Assembly: GCA_016860845.1 (NCBI GenBank)
Contig: BOKF01000007.1
Location: 1-64,000, forward strand
Direction of reading: 5' to 3'
DNA from: Chloroflexota bacterium
Lineage (GTDB): Bacteria; Chloroflexota; Anaerolineae; 4572-78; J111
DNA: 64,000 nt
Shown piece by piece: positions 59,538 through 64,000 of the stretch. Within the stretch, counting starts at the first letter, position 1; every line of letters begins with the position of its first letter. A program made the translations under genes and the position numbers. The notes beneath the pieces were generated by a model that saw nothing but the letters and a program-made list of their open reading frames with translations, searched no databases and was not told where the DNA came from.

Positions 59538-60479
59538 CTACGATTGAGGTGTGGCCGAAGGCTGGCCCTCGGCGGGTGGGGTCTGGGGGACGGACTCCAG
59601 AGGAAGCGGCGTTTCGCCGCTGCCGGGTGTAAGGGGTAGTGTGGCTGTTGGTGACAGGGTGTTGGCAGGGTCAGGTTGAGGGGTCAACGCCGCAGGATCA
59701 TCCACCTTCTCCCAAATCTGGTCAACCACCTGGCCTTCGCCACCCATCACCCCCCGATTGATTCCGTTAACGATGACTTCAACACCTCCGGCATTGCCGG
59801 CGCGAATGGCGACCCGGCGCTGGCCGGTCCAATTTTTGCTTTCGCCCGGTTGCAGGATGCCTTCAAAGGTTTTGACATCGTCCACCAGAATCTGGATCCA
59901 GGAAGGCTGCTTGAGCTGCAGCTCGACGGTGACGCCGCCGTAAATAATGGGGGTAGGCGTATCGGTGGGCGGCAGGGGAGTGGGGGTGCTAGTAGGTAGG
60001 GGAGTAACGGTGGGTAAGAGCAGCGCGGCATCTTCGCCCAGGCCGGCGGCGCTGGGAGTTTTGGTGGGAGTAGGGGTCAAGCCGGGCTGGATGACGGTTG
60101 TATAGGTGATGTAACCAAAGCCGCCGATAACAACCAGAAAAAGAAGCATGCCGAAAATAAAATCCCAACTGATAAAGGGCCGGGGAGCCATCGAGAGGTT
60201 CATAAACTCGATGCCGTTGGGGGTCAGGCGCTGCCCTTTGACCGGCACAATCCCGTTGCCATCATAGAGGGTCAGGGCTTCAATCGGGTCAAGATTGAGG
60301 TATTTGGCGTAATTACGAATCAGGCCGCGCGTAATCACCGGGGAGGGGAACTTTTTAAGCTCATTGCCCTCCAGGGCTTCCAGCATGTGGCGTCGAATAT
60401 GAATCGCTTCTTCGACCTGCTCCAGCGTCAGGCCCTGTTCCTCGCGCGCCCCTTTTAGCAGCTCACCCAATCGGGTCAC
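59538..60479 (-). CDS. RodZ-like membrane protein with helix-turn-helix
   Basis: From GTG 60479 (GGAG 7 bases before it), about 313 residues: an HTH_25 domain (about 4-65; LGELLKGAREEQGLTLEQVEE in parts, then NYAKYLNLDP), one membrane helix (about 105-130), a Thr/Pro linker, a DUF4115-like beta domain (VTVELQLKQPSWIQILVDD) and a Pro-rich tail. This is the layout of RodZ, which links MreB to the cell wall machinery. An upstream frame to 60512 crosses a repeat and is rejected. It neighbours FemABX, another wall gene. Confidence 0.88.
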   Translation of the reverse strand: MTRLGELLKGAREEQGLTLEQVEEAIHIRRHMLEALEGNELKKFPSPVITRGLIRNYAKYLNLDPIEALTLYDGNGIVPVKGQRLTPNGIEFMNLSMAPRPFISWDFIFGMLLFLVVIGGFGYITYTTVIQPGLTPTPTKTPSAAGLGEDAALLLPTVTPLPTSTPTPLPPTDTPTPIIYGGVTVELQLKQPSWIQILVDDVKTFEGILQPGESKNWTGQRRVAIRAGNAGGVEVIVNGINRGVMGGEGQVVDQIWEKVDDPAALTPQPDPANTLSPTATLPLTPGSGETPLPLESVPQTPPAEGQPSATPQS

Positions 60480-60656
60480 AACGGGTCTCCAAGAATAATG
60501 ATCAATAATCAATAAGCAGCCAGCAGCTCACCGCCTGTTTGGTCATTGACCATTGACTGTTGACAATTCTTACCGGGGGCTTCCTTCCAAAAAGACACAT
60601 CCCGTAACAAATCGCGGCCTTTATCTTACACGGGTGCGGGCAAGAGTCAAGTTTTG

Positions 60657-60740
60657 TGAGGAGGAGAGGCGAAGAGGCGAGGAAACGAAAAAGACGAACC
60701 ATCGCCTCTTCGCGTCACCCGTCCTCGCCTCCTCTCCGCA
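60657..60740. repeat. Palindromic GGCGAGGAGG-type repeat at the FemABX 3' end
   Basis: GAGGAGAGGCGAAGAGGCGAGG pairs, in parts, with TCGCCTCTTCGC and CCTCGCCTCCTC. Its right half overlaps the last codons and stop of the FemABX gene, which ends RRGGEDG. Confidence 0.7.
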
Positions 60741-61824
60741 TCCAGGCGCGCAGCCGGGGCAGGGCTGCGCTGAAGGCCCAATACAAAGCCCGGTTAACGG
60801 GATAATCAAACGCACCGAGACCCTGCATCACCTGGCCGCCAAAACCACTTTTGAAACGGTAGACGCCGTTCATGCGGTCGGTCTCATCGAAAGCATCCGG
60901 TGCGCCCCACATATCGTAGCTGAGGCAGCCCCGTTCTCTGGCCCGACAGATAGCGGCCCATTGCAGCAGGTGATTGGGCATGGCTTCGCGGCGCTGGCCG
61001 GTGGAGGCTCCGTACATGTACCAGGCGGTGCGGCCCAAGAAAAACAGGATCAGGCCGGCGACAACCTCGCCCTCAACCGAGGCCAGCAGCATCTCCGCCC
61101 TGCCTGCCTGCAAAAATTGCTGCCAGACATCCTGGTAGTAGGCTGCGGCGCGAATCAGAAAGCCATCACGGGCGGCGGTTTCGGCGTACATACGGTAAAA
61201 AGGGACGATGTCGGCCAGGCCGCCGGAGCGAATCGTCACGCCTTTGCGCTCGGCCAGGCGAATGTTGTAGCGCCACTTGCTTTTCATCGCCTCGAGCAGC
61301 ACCTCCGGCTCAGGGGCCAGGTTGATAATGACCGTATTGCGAAATTGGATTTGCTCCAGGGAGAAGCGCCAGCCTCGTCGCGCCAACAAATCGAGCATGA
61401 CTCGGCCGGGCGGCTCAAGCGGCTGGCCGGGCTGCGGTTCGCCGTAATGGCAGGGGGCATCCGGGTCAATTTTGATAAAGAGCGCCCGGTTTTGGCGGGC
61501 GTGACTTTCTAAATCAGCCAAAATCTGGTGGGCCAGGGACACATCTGTATAGTCCATAGCCGGGCCTTTGGCCACGTACAGAAAGCTCCAGGGCGTGCGC
61601 GAAATCGGCCGGCGCAGAACTTGGGCGGCAGCGACCGGCCGGTCGCCATGGCTCCACAACAAGCGCCGCGCCTCCCAACCCCAGCGGCTCTTGAACTCGC
61701 CCCACTCCCAGCTTTGCAGCACATGAGCACCGGAGAGCGACGCCAGAGCTTGATTCCATTCCTCTCGATTCTGAATCGTCTGCACAATGGGAAGAGCGAG
61801 GGCCATTTGTTCTGAACTCTTCAT
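60715..61824 (-). CDS. FemABX-type peptidyltransferase
   Basis: The 369-residue protein has two GNAT-like folds typical of FemX/FemA: VLQSWEWGEFKSRWGWEARR, SKWRYNIRLAERKGV, RDGFLIRAAAYYQDVWQQF (in parts) and YDMWGAPDAFDETDRMNGVY with FKSGFGG. These enzymes add amino acids from aminoacyl-tRNA to lipid II to make cross-bridges. It overlaps the DUF6062 gene by 4 bases, so the two are coupled. Confidence 0.9.
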   Translation of the reverse strand: MKSSEQMALALPIVQTIQNREEWNQALASLSGAHVLQSWEWGEFKSRWGWEARRLLWSHGDRPVAAAQVLRRPISRTPWSFLYVAKGPAMDYTDVSLAHQILADLESHARQNRALFIKIDPDAPCHYGEPQPGQPLEPPGRVMLDLLARRGWRFSLEQIQFRNTVIINLAPEPEVLLEAMKSKWRYNIRLAERKGVTIRSGGLADIVPFYRMYAETAARDGFLIRAAAYYQDVWQQFLQAGRAEMLLASVEGEVVAGLILFFLGRTAWYMYGASTGQRREAMPNHLLQWAAICRARERGCLSYDMWGAPDAFDETDRMNGVYRFKSGFGGQVMQGLGAFDYPVNRALYWAFSAALPRLRAWMRRGGEDG

Positions 61825-62549
61825 CGCCCCTTACCCTTTGGCGGCGTCCCGACTACGGCCTCAATCGCCCGCAGCCAGGAATCACCCTCGGGCCCATAAC
61901 TTTCATGCTGAAAGCGATGATCCTTTTTGCGGATAAATTCGCTCAAATCGGCGCTGAGGCGCTGCCAGACCGCTTTTTGGGCTTCAACGAGGGCAATCAA
62001 TGTTTCCCGGTCGGTTATTTGAGCCAGGACCCGCCGAAAATGGGGCAGGCACAGACCCGCCGAGGCCTGATAGGCCGGGGCCAGGCTGTCGGGGCCAGTC
62101 AGGTGCTGGCGCAGCGCGGCCAGATAGTAATTTTCGGTGGCTTGAACTTTGACACAAACCGGGCAGGGCGCCTGGGGCGCGAAATCGGCGGCCAATTGAG
62201 CGGCGGAACTCGGTTGGGTTGAATTGAAACTTTGCCACATTTGGCGGAACGAAAAAGAAGAGGGCGCCTCGGATGGCCCGGCGCTGGCGACCCGAACGAG
62301 CGTATCAATAATATCTTTCATCATAATCGCCGCGCCCAGCGAAGCCCCGTGGCGCACCAACAGCCAGGCATGCTCGCGGCAGTAGCCACGGGTTTGATTC
62401 AACTCCTGGCGCAATTCCGGGTCGTTGACCAATTCCCAGAGCATGCTGTCAATGTAGCTATCGGCGGTCTGGGCCAGCAAGCGGCACAAGGCGCAGCCCG
62501 GTTCCCCAAAAGCCTGGCGCAAATCATAAAAGCCGGCAGATTTTGTCAT
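61821..62549 (-). CDS. DUF6062 family protein with paired Cys motifs
   Basis: The 242-residue protein has GCALCRLL and GYCREHAW in the first third, then PCPVCVK and GLCLPHFRR, that is, two repeats of CxxC plus CxxH/CxxxF. This suggests two metal or iron-sulfur sites and fits DUF6062. Function unknown. It is between SRPBCC and FemABX genes on one minus-strand run. Confidence 0.83.
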   Translation of the reverse strand: MTKSAGFYDLRQAFGEPGCALCRLLAQTADSYIDSMLWELVNDPELRQELNQTRGYCREHAWLLVRHGASLGAAIMMKDIIDTLVRVASAGPSEAPSSFSFRQMWQSFNSTQPSSAAQLAADFAPQAPCPVCVKVQATENYYLAALRQHLTGPDSLAPAYQASAGLCLPHFRRVLAQITDRETLIALVEAQKAVWQRLSADLSEFIRKKDHRFQHESYGPEGDSWLRAIEAVVGTPPKGKGR

Positions 62550-62564
62550 AGTAGATCTCAGGTT

Positions 62565-63035
62565 TCAGGGTTGTGGAGCACGGGCGCGCTCCTGGGCAAC
62601 GGCCTCAAGCTGGGCCAACTCCTTTTTATAGATGCGCGGCAGCATTAACGTGATGAGAAAGCGTTCCAGCAGGCCCGATAGCCCCCCGCGGCTTGGCAGC
62701 TCTGTGGCAAAAGTGACTTGAGCGGATTGCCCCTCCTCAACGGGGTCAACGGTGAAGGTCGTCACGCTGCCCTGGGGCTGATTGCTTTCCACCAGCACCC
62801 GGCCAGGCTCCGGCTCGGTGACGGTTGCCCGGAAAGTCTCTGTTTTCCCCAGGACCCGCATTTGGAAGCGGATGACTGTGCCCGCCCCGACGCCCCCCTG
62901 CTCCACGTCCAGGTTAAGAAAATAGGGCTTGGGCAAAATGTAGGGGTGACCGTTGTGATAATCGGCGATAATATTGTAAACCAGTTCTGCCGGCGCTTTG
63001 ATCAGGGCCGATTCTGTGATGTGATATGATTGCAT
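62565..63035 (-). CDS. SRPBCC/START-like lipid-binding fold protein
   Basis: The 156-residue protein starts MQSYHITESALIKAPAELVYNIIADYHNGHP, a typical SRPBCC beginning, followed by a beta-sheet pattern (VIRFQMRVLGKTETFRATV, SVTTFTVDPVEE) and a C-terminal amphipathic helix. It would bind a hydrophobic ligand in a cavity; none can be named. It heads the run to DUF6062 and FemABX. Confidence 0.85.
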   Translation of the reverse strand: MQSYHITESALIKAPAELVYNIIADYHNGHPYILPKPYFLNLDVEQGGVGAGTVIRFQMRVLGKTETFRATVTEPEPGRVLVESNQPQGSVTTFTVDPVEEGQSAQVTFATELPSRGGLSGLLERFLITLMLPRIYKKELAQLEAVAQERARAPQP

Positions 63036-63073
63036 TTCATCATCCTTTCTAAACTTGTTCTTAAAATTTCCCT

Positions 63074-63102
63074 TTGACTCGACCTACACTATATCATATA
63101 AT
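63074..63102 (+). promoter_or_regulatory. Sigma-70 promoter of the YdeI-like gene
   Basis: TTGACT (63074-63079), 17 bases, TATAAT (63097-63102), 57 bases before the start codon at 63160. Confidence 0.85.
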
Positions 63103-63159
63103 GGCCGCCGACGGGAAACTTTGAGTGATACAAAATAAGGTTGAGGAGATTCATAACCT

Positions 63160-63753
63160 ATGAAATCGCTATCAAACCCGCCTAATGATCTACCCATCAT
63201 CCTTTTTGAGCAGCAAAAGGACTGGGCGGACTGGCTCGACCGGCACCACACCGAGTCGGCCGGCATCTGGCTGCGGCTGGCCAAAAAGGCGTCCGGCGTC
63301 CAGTCCATATCGTACGACGAAGCGGTCGAAGTTGCGCTGGGCTATGGCTGGATTGACGGCCAGAAAAAAAGTTATGATGATATCTCGTGGCTGCAAAAAT
63401 TTACGCCGCGGGGAGCCAAAAGCATCTGGTCAAAGATCAATCGTGAAAAGGCCGAACGGCTGATCGCCAGCGGCCACATGAAACCGGCCGGTCTCCAGGC
63501 CGTTGAAGCGGCCAAACGGGATGGGCGCTGGGAGGCGGCCTATGATTCACAAAGCAGGGCCACTGTGCCGGATGATTTTCAGGCAGCGTTGGATAAGCAT
63601 GCGGAGGCGAAAGTCTTTTTCGCCACCCTCAACAGCGCCAACAGGTATGCCATCTTATGGCGGATTCAAACGGCCAAAAAAGCCGAGACTCGGGCCAGGC
63701 GGATTCAGCAGTTTATCGAGATGTTGAAAAAAGGCGAGAAGCTCTATCCCTGA
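63160..63753 (+). CDS. YdeI/OmpD-associated family protein
   Basis: The 197-residue protein has the YdeI pattern: WADWLDRHHTESAGIWLRLAKK, YDEAVEVALGYGWIDGQKK, FTPRGAKSIWSKINREKAERL, and a C-terminal basic helix with KAETRARRIQQFIEML. The family is cytoplasmic and its biochemical role is not settled. GAGGAG lies about 12 bases before the ATG. It is followed 15 bases later by lysA. Confidence 0.9.
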   Translation: MKSLSNPPNDLPIILFEQQKDWADWLDRHHTESAGIWLRLAKKASGVQSISYDEAVEVALGYGWIDGQKKSYDDISWLQKFTPRGAKSIWSKINREKAERLIASGHMKPAGLQAVEAAKRDGRWEAAYDSQSRATVPDDFQAALDKHAEAKVFFATLNSANRYAILWRIQTAKKAETRARRIQQFIEMLKKGEKLYP

Positions 63754-63768
63754 GTGGAGAACGGTAGG

Positions 63769-64000
63769 ATGCTAAACAAACTTTCTCTTTTCCCCTTAAC
63801 AACCACCATTGACCCGGCCGGCCATCTGACCCTGCGGGAACACCGCGCCGTTGACCTGGCCGCTCAATTCGGCACGCCCCTCTATGTGTACGATCTGGGG
63901 ACTATCCGCAGCCGAATCGCTACCTACCGGCGGGCACTGGCCAGCTATCCCGGCCAGACTCGCCTGACTTACGCCAGCAAAGCCTTTCTCTGCCCCGCTC
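63769..64000 (+). CDS. lysA: Diaminopimelate decarboxylase, N-terminal part (truncated by window end)
   Basis: The first 77 residues are visible: TLREHRAVDLAAQFGTPLYVYD and LTYASKAFLC, where Lys71 of YASKA binds PLP. This start is typical of LysA, which makes lysine from meso-diaminopimelate. The rest lies beyond 64000. A related PLP decarboxylase of the same fold (ornithine/arginine type) is less likely from this start. Confidence 0.85.
   Translation, partial: MLNKLSLFPLTTTIDPAGHLTLREHRAVDLAAQFGTPLYVYDLGTIRSRIATYRRALASYPGQTRLTYASKAFLCPA

Overview
The window reads as a high-GC environmental bacterium, most probably a Chloroflexota member (Anaerolineae- or Caldilineae-like). The lineage call is inference. 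It rests on two DUF2298/'YYY' membrane proteins, an Agl23-type GT-C protein with NHL repeats, many Thr/Pro ('TPTP') linker lipoproteins, and dense low-complexity palindromic repeats in and between genes. No rRNA, tRNA or CRISPR array was seen.

Layout. 1-5.7 kb is an accessory region. It holds three integron attC sites, all read on the minus strand, bounding cassettes with a DUF4230 gene pair and an apparently gene-less cassette, plus a DDE-type transposase-like gene and an IS91-family transposase; no integron integrase lies in the window. 6.8-25.9 kb is an envelope-glycan cluster on the plus strand: a giant GT-C/DUF2298 fusion, an isochorismatase-family hydrolase, a second DUF2298 protein, an ECF sigma factor with a DUF4367 protein, a GT39-like protein, an Agl23-like/NHL protein and a pentapeptide-repeat protein. 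An AT-richer restriction-modification island with a NotI-like endonuclease interrupts it at 19-22.2 kb. 26-29.8 kb (minus) holds a c-type cytochrome group with a DUF2231 protein and a SigK/RskA-like sigma/anti-sigma pair. valS (29.9-32.6 kb) has a T-box leader with a Val specifier and an embedded repeat. 33-40 kb holds a VTT protein, a C39-like peptidase, a Ras-like GTPase, a threonine dehydratase, an acetyltransferase and two paralogous lipoproteins.

40-43.7 kb carries modA-padR-modB (no modC) with a shared candidate operator, then a toxin-antitoxin pair. 44-47.2 kb is a LRR-ROCO GTPase behind a duplicated promoter segment. 47.4-49.9 kb has a LOG-family protein, endonuclease III and a DUF6498 protein. 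50-59 kb (plus) links a three-subunit HcnABC/opine-oxidase-like dehydrogenase, a sugar-type ABC importer and a 5'-nucleotidase. 59-63 kb (minus) is an MFS pseudogene, a RodZ-like protein, a FemABX transferase, a DUF6062 protein and an SRPBCC protein. A YdeI-like gene and the start of lysA close the window.

The two signals most worth pursuing are the integron cassette array in this background and the repeated in-frame insertion of low-complexity or palindromic DNA into conserved genes (both DUF2298 proteins, Agl23, GT39, valS, ROCO, a lipoprotein signal peptide) and into the valS riboswitch.
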